Source of the DNA: Arthrobacter alpinus
GTDB lineage: Bacteria; Actinomycetota; Actinomycetes; Actinomycetales; Micrococcaceae
Reading direction: 5' to 3'
NCBI RefSeq assembly: GCF_001294625.1
Contig: NZ_CP012677.1
Coordinates: 1,984,001-2,048,000 of the forward strand
DNA: 64,000 bases
The notes under the pieces: generated by a model
Seen by the model: only the letters and a program-made list of their open reading frames with translations
The model's database searches: none
Told to the model about the DNA's origin: nothing
Translations under genes and position numbers: made by a program
In this document: positions 33,525-42,612 of the stretch, in pieces
Position numbering within the stretch: the first letter of the stretch is position 1
How the letters are laid out: each line of letters begins with the position of its first letter

Positions 33525-35078
33525 CTACTTCAGCGGGAGGGCGTGCGCCAGTTCAAGGCCCTTGGTGAACAACAGCTTCCGGGTGTGGACGTCTATAAGC
33601 AGCAGGTAGCCAACAACGGCGATCGCCACCCAGGAGGAAAGCGCCTTCGTGGCCATGGGCAGGTCAACAAAGTTCCACACAAACAGCTGGTCTTGGGCTC
33701 CGAACACCACAAAGAACCCAATGACCACATAGCAAACCTTGATCTGCCAGTCGTTCTTGATCCCAGTGGCCGCCAGGAACGGCAGGAACCACAAGATGTA
33801 CCAAGGCTGGATGATGGGTGCCAGCATGACGACGGCGGCAAACGCCAGCGCAAGCCGGCGTAACACCTTCTGGGGGTCACCAAAGAGGACCAGCCACCCT
33901 GCGATGCCCACGCTGCCCACTGTCAGCAGGGTGCGGAAGCCGTTTTCAAAGATGCCGCCATCAAGGCCCACCGCGTTGGCCAGCGAACCCACCAACTGCC
34001 CGACGAACCCGGAGGGCGAATACCCCGTGTAACCGGGAATTGAGTCCAGCAACGCCCAGGTCCAGCCAAACCCGAGGTTGTGCGGGATACCCGCAAGCCA
34101 CAGCAAGAACAAGCTGATGGCGCCCGTTGCCCCACAGCCCGCGAACCGCCGGCCCCACCCGGCAGCAGTCCCCGCCCAGAGGAGACCGATGAAGGGAAGG
34201 AGCACGATGGTGATCGGTTTGACCGCGATCGAGGCGGTCACCAGGACGATGGCGAGGAACGGTTTCCTTGTCGCCGCAAGGTATACCCCGCACACGGCCA
34301 GGCCCACCATGAGGGCGTCATTGTGGGCGCTGGCAATGAAGGAGATCAGGAACAGCGGGTTGGCTACGGCAATCCAAAGGGCACGGGCCCCGTTAAAGCC
34401 CCCGAGTTCGGCCAGTTTTGGGAGAAAGATCACGCACAGGGCCACTCCAACGCACGCCAAGAGCCGAAAAAAGAGCACCGAGAGTTCAGGTTGGGCGCCG
34501 GTTATGGCCACGACGCCGCGCGACAGCCACAGGAAAAGCGGGCCGTATGGCGTCCGGTTTTCAGCCCACGACGGGTCGGTTCCCAACATGAACCAGTTGC
34601 TCAGCGCGGAGATGCCAGTGGTGTAGGGGTTCATGCCCTCGGCCATCAACCGGCCCTGGCCTGTATAGGCGAAAACGTCGCGGGAGAAGATCGGCACGGC
34701 CACAAACAGCGGCGCACCCCAGAGCACCACCGCCAGGACCACTTGCTTCAAGGAGCCCGGCCCCCACAGCGAGAGCCGCTGGCCCAGACGCAGCCAGGAA
34801 CGCAGTAAAATCATGGCCCCTAGCGTCAAGGCAATGGTCGAAACCACCACCCCGGACCCGTCGGTGCGCAGCGCAATGACCAGCGAGTTGCGGATCATCG
34901 GGGAGCCATTGGCGATCCAGCCGACACCGAGAGAGCCGGCCAAGATCAGCATGGAACCGAGCATCCCCTGCAACAACGCGATCCAAGGCTGTTGCGCAGC
35001 GGTGCCCAGTTCACCCGATGCGTCACCCGATGCGCGGGGCGAGGCTTTCCTCACGTGTCTCCGGCCGTCAAAAGTCAT
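33525..35078 (-). CDS. MptB-type alpha-1,6-mannosyltransferase (GT-C), second copy
   Basis: A polytopic GT-C enzyme of about 517 residues, clearly paralogous to the gene at 27841-29433. It has the loop motif IFSRDVFAYTGQGRLMAEG, then NPYTTGISALSNWFM, PYGPLFLWLSRG, and IIQPWYILWFLPFLAATG late in the protein. It should transfer mannose from polyprenol-phosphomannose on the outer face of the membrane. The start is uncertain: ATG 35078 has GGGGA too close to it, a GTG at 35054 has GGAGA nearby, and a TTG at 35117 has no ribosome-binding site. It is divergent from orn. Confidence 0.86.
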   Translation of the reverse strand: MTFDGRRHVRKASPRASGDASGELGTAAQQPWIALLQGMLGSMLILAGSLGVGWIANGSPMIRNSLVIALRTDGSGVVVSTIALTLGAMILLRSWLRLGQRLSLWGPGSLKQVVLAVVLWGAPLFVAVPIFSRDVFAYTGQGRLMAEGMNPYTTGISALSNWFMLGTDPSWAENRTPYGPLFLWLSRGVVAITGAQPELSVLFFRLLACVGVALCVIFLPKLAELGGFNGARALWIAVANPLFLISFIASAHNDALMVGLAVCGVYLAATRKPFLAIVLVTASIAVKPITIVLLPFIGLLWAGTAAGWGRRFAGCGATGAISLFLLWLAGIPHNLGFGWTWALLDSIPGYTGYSPSGFVGQLVGSLANAVGLDGGIFENGFRTLLTVGSVGIAGWLVLFGDPQKVLRRLALAFAAVVMLAPIIQPWYILWFLPFLAATGIKNDWQIKVCYVVIGFFVVFGAQDQLFVWNFVDLPMATKALSSWVAIAVVGYLLLIDVHTRKLLFTKGLELAHALPLK

Positions 35079-35166
35079 TTCCCCACACCAAGGTGCTAAC
35101 CGTGCAGGATCTGTCAAAGCAATTTTACCAGCGCGGCACCCCTACGGTTCGCGGTACATTGGAAGG

Positions 35167-35769
35167 GTGCCTATTACTAATGAACGCATTGTATGGATTG
35201 ACTGTGAGATGACAGGCTTGGACGCCGTCAATGACGCATTGATCGAGGTGGCGGTGTTGGTGACCGACTCCGAGCTGAACATTCTTGGCGACGGGGTGGA
35301 TGTTGTCATCAAACCCACGGATGAGGCGCTGGCCCAGATGGGCGATTTTGTCCGTGCCATGCACACCTCCTCGAAGCTCATTGATGAGCTCGCAGGCGGT
35401 ATCACCATGGCCGAAGCCCAGGGGCAGGTTTTGGAGTACATCAAAAAATATGTCCCCCAGCCGAACAAGGCGCCCCTCGCCGGAAACTCCATCGGCACCG
35501 ACAAGGTCTTTTTGTCCCGCGACATGCCCGAGCTGGTGGAGCACCTGCACTATCGCGTCATCGACGTCTCCACGATCAAGGAGCTCTCCCGTCGCTGGTT
35601 TGCTCGTGCGTACTTCCAGTCACCGCCCAAAACCGGTGGACACCGCGCGCTGGGCGACATCCGGGACAGCATCAACGAACTCAAGTACTATCGTGAAGCA
35701 GTGTTTGTGCCTGCACCGGGCCCGGATTCGGCAACAGCTAAAAAAATTGCGGCCAAGCTTTCCCATTAA
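35167..35769 (+). CDS. orn: Oligoribonuclease
   Basis: A 200-residue 3'-5' exonuclease of the DEDDh family that degrades two- to five-nucleotide RNAs and linear pGpG. Catalytic motifs are IVWIDCEMTGLD (Exo I Asp and Glu), PLAGNSIGTDKVFL (Exo II), and HRALGDIRDSINELKYY (Exo III with the His and Asp). GTG 35167 is taken as start because the protein then begins PITNERIVWIDCEMTG, the normal family start. Located just upstream of tRNA-His. Confidence 0.94.
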   Translation: MPITNERIVWIDCEMTGLDAVNDALIEVAVLVTDSELNILGDGVDVVIKPTDEALAQMGDFVRAMHTSSKLIDELAGGITMAEAQGQVLEYIKKYVPQPNKAPLAGNSIGTDKVFLSRDMPELVEHLHYRVIDVSTIKELSRRWFARAYFQSPPKTGGHRALGDIRDSINELKYYREAVFVPAPGPDSATAKKIAAKLSH

Positions 35770-35937
35770 CCGGCGCACAAACTCACCACACCCCGGGTTT
35801 CGGAACGCGATCTAGCTCACTTTTTGGCTGAAATGGACCGTTGTGGTGATGACCTCGCCCGAATACGTGTAAAGTAGTCGTCGTTGCCTAATCCGCAGGG
35901 AGCACCTCACGGTGCGAATGCGGACCGGTAGCGCATG

Positions 35938-36010
35938 GTGGGATTAGCTCAGTTGGCAGAGCGCCTGGTTGTGGTCCAGGAGGTCGCGGGTTCAACCCCC
36001 GTATCTCACC
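35938..36010 (+). tRNA. tRNA-His (anticodon GTG)
   Basis: A cloverleaf can be drawn with acceptor GTGGGAT (35938-35944) pairing with ATCTCAC (36003-36009) through one G-T, D-arm AGCTCAGTTGGCAGAGC, anticodon stem CCTGG/CCAGG around TTGTGGT, and T-arm CGGGTTCAACCCCCG. The anticodon GTG is at 35971-35973. The G at 35937 would be the extra G-1 typical of histidine tRNA. Confidence 0.95.
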
Positions 36011-36036
36011 CCAAGGTGTTTCCACAGGACACACAA

Positions 36037-36067
36037 AACACCCCGGTCAATTGATCGGGGTGTTTTT
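36037..36067 (+). terminator. Rho-independent terminator after tRNA-His
   Basis: AACACCCCG (36037-36045) and CGGGGTGTT (36056-36064) form a perfect 9-bp stem with a short loop, followed by a run of T residues (TGTTTTTC). It is the clearest intrinsic terminator in the window and separates tRNA-His from def. Confidence 0.88.
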
Positions 36068-36111
36068 CATTCCCACCACTGTTTGGCAGTATGTTGACAA
36101 AGGATTTTGTG

Positions 36112-36684
36112 ATGACCATCCACCCCGTAACTATTCTGGGCGAGCCGGTGCTCCACCGCCGTGCCGAGGAAGTCAAAGCCTTTGACGAACCACTGAAGTC
36201 CCTCGTCGCCGACATGTTTGAGACCATGGATGCCGCCCACGGCGTGGGTTTGGCCGCCCCCCAAATCGGTGTGGGCTTGCGCATCTTCACGTACCACATG
36301 GAGAACGTCGACGGCGTCCCGGACAAGGGCGTGCTGGTGAACCCCACGCTGACGGTGGGGAAGATTTCCGGCAACGCCCCGGATCCCGACGACGAGGTGG
36401 AAGGCTGCCTCTCCGTCCCCGGCATCGACTTCCCGCTCAAGCGCGCCGAGTGGGTGCGCGTGCGTGGCTTTGACGCCGACGGAAACCCGCTTGATTTTGA
36501 GGCCACCGGTTGGTTTGCCCGGTGCATGCAGCACGAATACGACCACCTGGACGGCAAGCTGTACGTCGACAGGCTGGACGCACGGTTCGCCAAGAAGGCC
36601 AAGCGGGCCGCCAAAAGCAACGGCTGGGGTGTGCCAGGCCTGACATGGATGCCCGGCGTGGATCCGGACCCGTTCGGCCACTGA
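36112..36684 (+). CDS. def: Peptide deformylase
   Basis: A 190-residue metalloenzyme that removes the formyl group from nascent peptides. The three family motifs are complete: HGVGLAAPQIG (I), EGCLSVPG with the metal-binding Cys (II), and CMQHEYDHLDG with the two His ligands and catalytic Glu (III). The C-terminal tail is longer than in E. coli, as common in actinobacteria. ATG 36112 is preferred because AAGGA lies eight bases ahead; an upstream in-frame ATG at 36091 lacks this. Confidence 0.95.
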   Translation: MTIHPVTILGEPVLHRRAEEVKAFDEPLKSLVADMFETMDAAHGVGLAAPQIGVGLRIFTYHMENVDGVPDKGVLVNPTLTVGKISGNAPDPDDEVEGCLSVPGIDFPLKRAEWVRVRGFDADGNPLDFEATGWFARCMQHEYDHLDGKLYVDRLDARFAKKAKRAAKSNGWGVPGLTWMPGVDPDPFGH

Positions 36685-36790
36685 GCCCGACGCCGTCCCT
36701 GCGAGGAGTATCGTGCATCTTAACCGGGATTCACATTTGAAGGACTGAAACAGGCGGCCCCACTTTTTGGGCCGTTGGCGAGGGGAAACC

Positions 36791-38239
36791 ATGTCCAGTA
36801 TCAACAAAGAGCCGGCAGTCGGCTCCGGGATTCCACGCAAAGTCGTTGGGCTGGCCGTGGCCGGCGCCGTGGGCGGTTTCCTTTTTGGGTTTGATTCATC
36901 CGTTGTCAACGGGGCCGTGGATGCCATCCAGGGCCAGTTCAAGCTTGGCGACGCCCTGACAGGTTTTGCCGTGGCTGTCGCCTTGCTTGGCTGCGCCCTG
37001 GGCGCCTATCTGGCGGGACGGATTGCCGATGCTTGGGGCCGCATCCCGGCCATGAAGATCGGTGCAGCCTTGTTCTTGATCAGTGCCATCGGCACCGGCC
37101 TGGCCTTCAACGTCGTGGACCTTATTTTCTGGCGCCTGGTTGGCGGGCTGGGCATTGGCCTGGCCTCGGTCATCGCCCCTGCGTACATCTCCGAAATTTC
37201 CCCGCGAAAGCACCGCGGACGGCTGGCGTCGTTGCAGCAGCTGGCCATCACCGTGGGTATCTTTGCCGCCCTGCTCTCCGACGCGCTTTTTGCCAATGCG
37301 GCAGGCAGCGCCCTCCAGGAACTTTGGTTCGGTCTGCCGGCGTGGCGTTGGATGTTCCTGGCCGGAACCGTCCCAGCACTCGTTTACGGAGCCATCGCGT
37401 TCGTACTGCCTGAGTCCCCGCGTTTCCTGGTGGTCAAAGGCAGGGACGAGGAAGCCGCCCGCGTCTTTGCCACGATCGCCCCGGATGACGACACCGCCCG
37501 CAGCATCCGCGACATCAAGACCGCCATCGCCGAAGATTCGCGCTCCGCCAAGAAGGGTTCGTTGCGTGGCAAGCGCTTTGGCCTGATGCCCGTGGTCTGG
37601 ATCGGCATCATCCTTTCGGTGCTGCAACAGTTTGTCGGCATCAACGTCATCTTCTACTACTCCACGACGTTGTGGCAGGCAGTCGGCTTTCAGGAGAAGG
37701 ACTCTCTGACCATCTCCGTGGTGACGGCCATCGTGAACATTTTGGTCACCTTGGTGGCCATCGCCCTGGTGGACAGGATCGGCCGGCGCCCCATCTTGCT
37801 CACCGGCTCCATCGGCATGGCTGTTTCCCTGGGCACCATGGCATTGGCGTTTTCCACTGCCAGTGGAACGGGGTCCGAGGTCTCCTTGTCCGGTGCGTGG
37901 GGACCCATAGCACTGGTCGCCGCAAACGTGTTCGTGGTCAGCTTCGGCGCGTCGTGGGGGCCGCTCGTCTGGGTTTTGCTGGGCGAGATCTTCCCCTCAC
38001 GCATCCGCGCCCGCGCCCTCGGACTGGCCGCCGCCGCCCAGTGGATCGCCAACTTCTTGATCACGCTTACCTTCCCGGTCATGGCTGCGGCTTCCCTGCC
38101 GCTGACGTACGGCTTGTACGCGTTGTTCGCGACGGCGTCGTTCTTCTTCGTCATGTTCAAAATCCCGGAAACCAATGGCATGTCCCTTGAACAAGCCGAG
38201 ACATTGTTTGTCAAGAAGCCCAAGCCCAGCAAGAAATAG
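36791..38239 (+). CDS. MFS sugar porter
   Basis: A 482-residue major facilitator transporter of the sugar porter family with 12 hydrophobic segments. Signatures are GGFLFGFDSSVVNGA in helix 1, GRIADAWGRIPAM (loop 2-3), PESPRFLVVKGR at the end of the first half, QQFVGINVIFYYSTTLW (helix 7), DRIGRRPILL (loop 8-9) and PETNGMSLEQ at the C-terminus. It probably takes up a hexose or pentose by proton symport. AGGGG precedes ATG 36791. A short hairpin, CGGCCC/GGGCCG (36755-36774), lies in the leader and could influence expression. Confidence 0.92.
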   Translation: MSSINKEPAVGSGIPRKVVGLAVAGAVGGFLFGFDSSVVNGAVDAIQGQFKLGDALTGFAVAVALLGCALGAYLAGRIADAWGRIPAMKIGAALFLISAIGTGLAFNVVDLIFWRLVGGLGIGLASVIAPAYISEISPRKHRGRLASLQQLAITVGIFAALLSDALFANAAGSALQELWFGLPAWRWMFLAGTVPALVYGAIAFVLPESPRFLVVKGRDEEAARVFATIAPDDDTARSIRDIKTAIAEDSRSAKKGSLRGKRFGLMPVVWIGIILSVLQQFVGINVIFYYSTTLWQAVGFQEKDSLTISVVTAIVNILVTLVAIALVDRIGRRPILLTGSIGMAVSLGTMALAFSTASGTGSEVSLSGAWGPIALVAANVFVVSFGASWGPLVWVLLGEIFPSRIRARALGLAAAAQWIANFLITLTFPVMAAASLPLTYGLYALFATASFFFVMFKIPETNGMSLEQAETLFVKKPKPSKK

Positions 38240-38266
38240 GCGAAGAGAATTCGGTAAGCTGGCTAG

Positions 38267-39127
38267 ATGATCCCGCACACAGCACTGCGTACAGACCTGG
38301 AACTTGACTACCTGGGCATTGCCGACGGGGACCTTCAGGAATGCCAGGCACTGCTTGAGGGGCCCATCAGCCCTGGCGCGGAGGTCGTCCAACAGTACCT
38401 GTCCGCCCGGTTGGGAAGCTCCGATGCGTCAGTTCCTGAGTTGGGCACTGCCGGAGTACCTGTCACAGAGCACGATTGGCTTGAAGCCATGGTCCGTTTT
38501 GTCCCGGCCATCCTGGCGTGGCACGCGGAAAAGGACATCCCTGACGCGATCAGCAAGGATACCTTGGCAGACTTTGGCCGTAACCTGGCCATCAATCGTC
38601 GGGTCCATGGCCGCTTTGGGATGGATACTTACAAGTGGCTGAGCCACGTGTTTGCCGGCCGGATCTTCCAGCTGGGGCGTCTGCAATATCTCATCCACCA
38701 GCCGAGCACACAGATCCCCGGCCTGGCCGACGGCGACTGGGTCCTGGGCGTGCATATCCCCGAAGACGGCGGCCTCAGCACCCACTCGGTCACTGAAAGC
38801 CTGGCGGCGGCGGGGACATTCTTTAGCACCCACTTTCCGGCACAACCGGTCACGATCGCCAATTGCGAGTCGTGGCTTCTTGACCCGTACCTGTGTGCCC
38901 ACATGGACCGGTGGTCAAACATTTTCCGCTTTGCGGCCCTCTTCACCCCGTACGGAACCCCTCGGGATGAACCCACCGACGCCGTATATTTTACGTTCCG
39001 CACACGCAGCATGGAACACCTGGACCAGCTGCCCCGGACGACGGCGTTGCAACGGCTCGTCTTGGACCGCATCGCTGCCGGAGGTGTTTGGCAGGTGGGC
39101 TGGGGGTACCTGGTGCTCCCGCACTAG
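38267..39127 (+). CDS. Acyltransferase-domain protein (DUF5596-like)
   Basis: A 286-residue protein resembling the actinobacterial acyltransferase-domain/DUF5596 group, with two GNAT-like halves. Visible conserved pieces are FGRNLAINRRVHGRFGMDTY and HIPEDGGLSTHSVTES. There is no membrane segment or signal peptide. The biochemical function is not known. It follows the sugar porter by 27 bases and may be co-transcribed with it. Confidence 0.6.
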   Translation: MIPHTALRTDLELDYLGIADGDLQECQALLEGPISPGAEVVQQYLSARLGSSDASVPELGTAGVPVTEHDWLEAMVRFVPAILAWHAEKDIPDAISKDTLADFGRNLAINRRVHGRFGMDTYKWLSHVFAGRIFQLGRLQYLIHQPSTQIPGLADGDWVLGVHIPEDGGLSTHSVTESLAAAGTFFSTHFPAQPVTIANCESWLLDPYLCAHMDRWSNIFRFAALFTPYGTPRDEPTDAVYFTFRTRSMEHLDQLPRTTALQRLVLDRIAAGGVWQVGWGYLVLPH

Positions 39128-39274
39128 CAAGCATGTTGCTGCGTGTGCAGCTGCCGCGGATCAGCAACCCGGCGTCCGGCTGCGCTAAACTTGGGAGTTG
39201 GCGTTTTGCCGTGCACCATTTTCTCCTGCTCCGCCCACGCCACCGAAGTAACCAAAACCCCAGAAAGTAGTCTC

Positions 39275-40882
39275 GTGTCCTCTCCGGCCCAGTCCCCCGC
39301 CCGCGTCACGCCCATCACAGGCCAGGCGGCCCGGCGTCGTACTTTTGCCGTGATCTCCCACCCCGATGCCGGTAAGTCGACGCTGACCGAGGCACTGGCC
39401 CTGCACGCGAAGGTGATTGGCACCGCTGGCGCCACGAATGGCAAGTCCAACCGCAAGGACACCGTCTCCGACTGGCAGCAGATGGAGAAGGACCGCGGCA
39501 TCTCCATCAGCTCCGCGGCCCTGCAGTTCTCCTACCGCGACACCGTCATCAACTTGCTGGACACCCCCGGCCACGCCGACTTCTCCGAGGACACCTACCG
39601 GGTGCTGGCCGCCGTCGACTGCGCCGTCATGCTGGTGGATGCGGGCAAGGGCCTGGAAACACAGACGATGAAACTCTTTGAGGTGTGCCGCCAGCGCAAC
39701 CTTCCCATCATCACCGTCATCAACAAGTGGGACCGCCCGGGCCTGGACCCGCTGGAACTGATGGACGAGATCACCACGCGCACCGGGCTGACCCCCATGC
39801 CGCTGACCTGGGCCATCGGCATTGCCGGAGATTTCCGCGGCGTCTGGGACATCCAGCGCGACGAGTTTGCCAAGTTCGCGCGCAACAGCGCCGGGGCACA
39901 CATCGCCTTGACCGACTATTTGACCCCGGAGGAGGCCGCCGAATCCGAAGGCCTCGCCTGGCAGGAGTCCATTGACGAAGCGTCCCTGGTGGTGGACCCG
40001 GGCGCCCCGCTAGACCTGGAGGCGTTCTACGCCGGAAAGGCCACACCCCTGCTGTTCTCCTCCGCCGCCTTGAACTTCGGGGTGAAACAGATCCTTGACA
40101 CCCTGGTGGACTTCGCACCCCCGCCTGCCCCGCGCCCCGACGTCACCGGCACGCCCCGGCCCATCGAAGCCCCGTTCTCCGGTTTTGTCTTCAAGGTCCA
40201 GGCCGGCATGAACCAGGCCCACCGCGACCACGTGGCCTTCGTCCGCGTCTGCTCGGGCATGTTTGAGCGCGGCATGGTGGTTACCCAGACCCGCACCGGC
40301 AAGTCATTCGCCACCAAGTACGCGCAGCAGGTGTTCGGCCGTGAGCGCGAGGTGATCGACACCGCGTTCCCTGGCGACGTCGTCGGACTTGTCAACGCCT
40401 CGGCGCTGCGCGTTGGCGACAGCTTGTTCGTGGAGGAGCCGGTGGAATACCCTGCCATTCCGCTCTTTGCGCCCGAGCATTTCCAGGTGGCCCGTTCCAA
40501 GGACCCCAGCAAGTACAAGCAGTTCCGCCGCGGGATCGAACAGTTGGAGCACGAAGGTGTCATCCAGGTGCTGCGTTCGGACCTGCGCGGCGATCAGGCC
40601 CCGGTGCTGGCCGCAGTCGGTCCCATGCAGTTCGAGGTGGTCGAGGATCGCATGCACCACGATTTCAACGCCCCCATGCGGTTGGAGCGTCTGTCTTATT
40701 CCCTCGCCAGGCTGACGACGCCGGACGCGGCAGCCACGCTGGCCGCCGTCCATGGTGCCGAGGTGCTGGAACGCAGTGACGGCGAGTTCTTGGCATTGTT
40801 CAACGATATTTGGGCCATGCGCCGGGTCGAAAAGAACTACCCCGAGCTCACGCTGACCGAAATTGGCACCACGATGGCGTAG
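39275..40882 (+). CDS. prfC: Peptide chain release factor 3
   Basis: A 535-residue GTPase that removes RF1/RF2 from the ribosome after termination. The G1 loop is SHPDAGKSTLTEAL, the G2/switch I region includes DRGISISSAALQF, G3 is DTPGHADFSEDTYR, and G4 is NKWDRPG. Domain II and the RF3-type C-terminal domain (EVVEDRMHHDFNAPMRLERL) are complete. GTG 39275 gives the usual family length; longer in-frame readings extend into non-homologous sequence. Confidence 0.95.
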   Translation: MSSPAQSPARVTPITGQAARRRTFAVISHPDAGKSTLTEALALHAKVIGTAGATNGKSNRKDTVSDWQQMEKDRGISISSAALQFSYRDTVINLLDTPGHADFSEDTYRVLAAVDCAVMLVDAGKGLETQTMKLFEVCRQRNLPIITVINKWDRPGLDPLELMDEITTRTGLTPMPLTWAIGIAGDFRGVWDIQRDEFAKFARNSAGAHIALTDYLTPEEAAESEGLAWQESIDEASLVVDPGAPLDLEAFYAGKATPLLFSSAALNFGVKQILDTLVDFAPPPAPRPDVTGTPRPIEAPFSGFVFKVQAGMNQAHRDHVAFVRVCSGMFERGMVVTQTRTGKSFATKYAQQVFGREREVIDTAFPGDVVGLVNASALRVGDSLFVEEPVEYPAIPLFAPEHFQVARSKDPSKYKQFRRGIEQLEHEGVIQVLRSDLRGDQAPVLAAVGPMQFEVVEDRMHHDFNAPMRLERLSYSLARLTTPDAAATLAAVHGAEVLERSDGEFLALFNDIWAMRRVEKNYPELTLTEIGTTMA

Positions 40883-40883
40883 T

Positions 40884-41699
40884 TCAGTGCCGGTACCCTG
40901 ACGGGAGGCTTGTGGTGCCCGGGCACTTCCCCAGCACCCTTTGCATGGCCGCCTTTTCCTGCGGGGTCACCCACAGCCGGTAGGCGGCCTTGACCGATAT
41001 TTGCCTGGCCACATATTGGCAGCGAAACGGCTTGTTGGGCGGCAGCCAAGTGGCGGCGTCGGCGTCTGATTTTTCCTGGTTGGCGGGGCCGTCCACTGCC
41101 AGTAGGTTCAAGGGATCGTTGGCCAGGCTTTGGCGCTGCACCGGTGTCAGCTGTTGCGCCCCTGTCTGCCAGGCGTTGCCCAACGCCACCACGTGGTCGA
41201 TCTGCACGGCGGTACTGGTGTCCGAACCTCGCCGGAACTCGATCCTGCGCCCCGTGTAGGGGTCCGCCAAGGTGCCGGCGGCCACCACGCACAGGGAACC
41301 GTCGCCCAGCGTCGCCGGGCCCAGATCCCGGCGCAGGATGTCGTTGCGGGTGTCGCAGCCGTTGGTGTCGGCGTCTAGCCACGCCTCACCAAAAATGCCC
41401 CGCTCATAGTTGTTCCTGGGTGCCCTGCCCTTGACCGGAAGTGTTTCCAACACGGCCAGGGCTGAGGCCACGCCCACGGAGAGCACCGGTTTCCCCACGC
41501 CGGGGACCGGTGTGCTGACTGCCGGCGTCGGGCCGGCGTCCGGCTCAAACGGCCACCGGCCGCTTGAGTGCAACCAGCCCGCCACCATGACAAGCAGCAA
41601 CACCCCCAGTGCGGCTACTGCCGTGAGTAGGCCCCGCCCGGGGCTCCGGGGCTTCCGGGGGCTGTTGGGGCCTTGAGTCTGGACGGCTTGCCGGGACAC
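40884..41699 (-). CDS. Membrane-anchored HNH endonuclease-family protein (DUF1524)
   Basis: A 271-residue protein. A hydrophobic anchor sits at about residues 23-44, so the rest is probably extracytoplasmic. It is followed by a Pro-rich linker and a DUF1524/GmrSD-type HNH fold: DPYTGRRIEFRRG, the VQIDHVVALGNAW motif carrying the catalytic Asp-His, then NDPLNLLAVDGPANQEKSD. Secreted actinobacterial members are probable nucleases for nutrient or DNA processing. A defence role is not supported because it lacks the DUF262 partner. Its stop lies next to that of prfC. Confidence 0.85.
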   Translation of the reverse strand: MSRQAVQTQGPNSPRKPRSPGRGLLTAVAALGVLLLVMVAGWLHSSGRWPFEPDAGPTPAVSTPVPGVGKPVLSVGVASALAVLETLPVKGRAPRNNYERGIFGEAWLDADTNGCDTRNDILRRDLGPATLGDGSLCVVAAGTLADPYTGRRIEFRRGSDTSTAVQIDHVVALGNAWQTGAQQLTPVQRQSLANDPLNLLAVDGPANQEKSDADAATWLPPNKPFRCQYVARQISVKAAYRLWVTPQEKAAMQRVLGKCPGTTSLPSGYRH

Positions 41700-41851
41700 G
41701 GGGCACCTCAGGCCGTGCCGGGGGTAGCCACACCCTGGGGACGATGTTCCATACCTTCGAGTCTAGGCACAGGCAACGGATCGTGTGGGGAGTTATCCAC
41801 ACCCGGAAAGCACCGGAGGCCTTTGCTGCTACCGGCAGGAGTCTGGCAGGG

Positions 41852-42394
41852 CTAAGCTGCCAGCGCCTTGTACATCAGGTGCAGGCCGACGGGGCCGTGA
41901 ACCGGGTGCTCAAATGCTCCGGGGATGGTGGCCAGAATCTCAAAGCCCAGCGACTGCCACAAACGCACGGCAGCGGCATTTGATTCCACCACGGCGTTAA
42001 ACACCATCGCCTTGTAGCCGTCGGCGAATGCGGCGTTGAGGACGTGGTGGGCCAACAGCCGCCCATACCCCTTGCCTCCATGGTTGGGGTGCACCATGAA
42101 GCTGGCGTTGGCGATGTGCGAGCCGGCGCCGGGGAAATTGGGGTGCAGCTGCGCGGTGGCCACGATCATGGGTGCGGACGTGCCCCCCGTTTCCTCCGTG
42201 AGAACATAGCTGCGGCACACGCGGGCGCAGGCGCCGCCGTCGTGCACCAAGGACTCGGCGGGAAGCCACTGCGACTGCATGAACTCCTCGGAGGAATCGG
42301 TGGCAAAGGTGTAGGTTTCACCGGCGCGGATGATGGGTTCCATGAGGGCCCATATGCCCGGCCAGTCGGTGGCGGTTGCCTGTCGTATCAGCAT
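41852..42394 (-). CDS. GNAT family N-acetyltransferase
   Basis: A 180-residue acetyl-CoA-dependent acetyltransferase. Motif A, which binds the CoA pyrophosphate, is HPNHGGKGYGRLLAHHVL. Motif B follows as FNAVVESNAAAVRLWQSLGF. The start MLIRQATATDWPGIW is the usual first strand, so ATG 42394 is used rather than the longer reading that enters the neighbouring small gene. The substrate is unknown. Confidence 0.9.
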   Translation of the reverse strand: MLIRQATATDWPGIWALMEPIIRAGETYTFATDSSEEFMQSQWLPAESLVHDGGACARVCRSYVLTEETGGTSAPMIVATAQLHPNFPGAGSHIANASFMVHPNHGGKGYGRLLAHHVLNAAFADGYKAMVFNAVVESNAAAVRLWQSLGFEILATIPGAFEHPVHGPVGLHLMYKALAA

Positions 42395-42423
42395 GCTGGC
42401 AAGTGTACGCACTGCACCGGCGG

Positions 42424-42594
42424 TTACTTGTCCACGGCTTTGCGTCGCACCCAGCCGATCGCCGCCGTGGCGACAAAGAGGATGATGGCGATGAATCGCA
42501 GCGAGAGGCTGAACTCGAGGCGGTGAAAAACGGTGAAAGTCAGGAACCACACCGGCTTTCTAACAGAAATGGCGTGCCCATCCCGCGTAAACAC
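42424..42594 (-). CDS. Small one-TM membrane protein, tentative
   Basis: A 56-codon reading from GTG 42594 to TAA at 42424. It has a basic N-terminus, a hydrophobic segment (LRFIAIILFVATAAIGWV), and a basic end (RRKAVDK), consistent with a single-helix inner-membrane protein. It fits neatly between rnpB and the GNAT gene on the same strand. No family is recognised and the ribosome-binding site is weak, so it is tentative. Confidence 0.4.
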   Translation of the reverse strand: MFTRDGHAISVRKPVWFLTFTVFHRLEFSLSLRFIAIILFVATAAIGWVRRKAVDK

Positions 42595-42612
42595 GGGGCA
42601 AACACGCCATTT

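Noticed and set aside
40884..41699. HNH protein as a GmrSD-type restriction system
   Set aside because: It has a membrane anchor and no DUF262 domain or partner, so secreted nuclease is the better reading.
32378..41801. DnaA boxes as a replication origin
   Set aside because: Only two isolated TTATCCACA sites more than 9 kb apart, without dnaA, dnaN or a box cluster. Not an origin.
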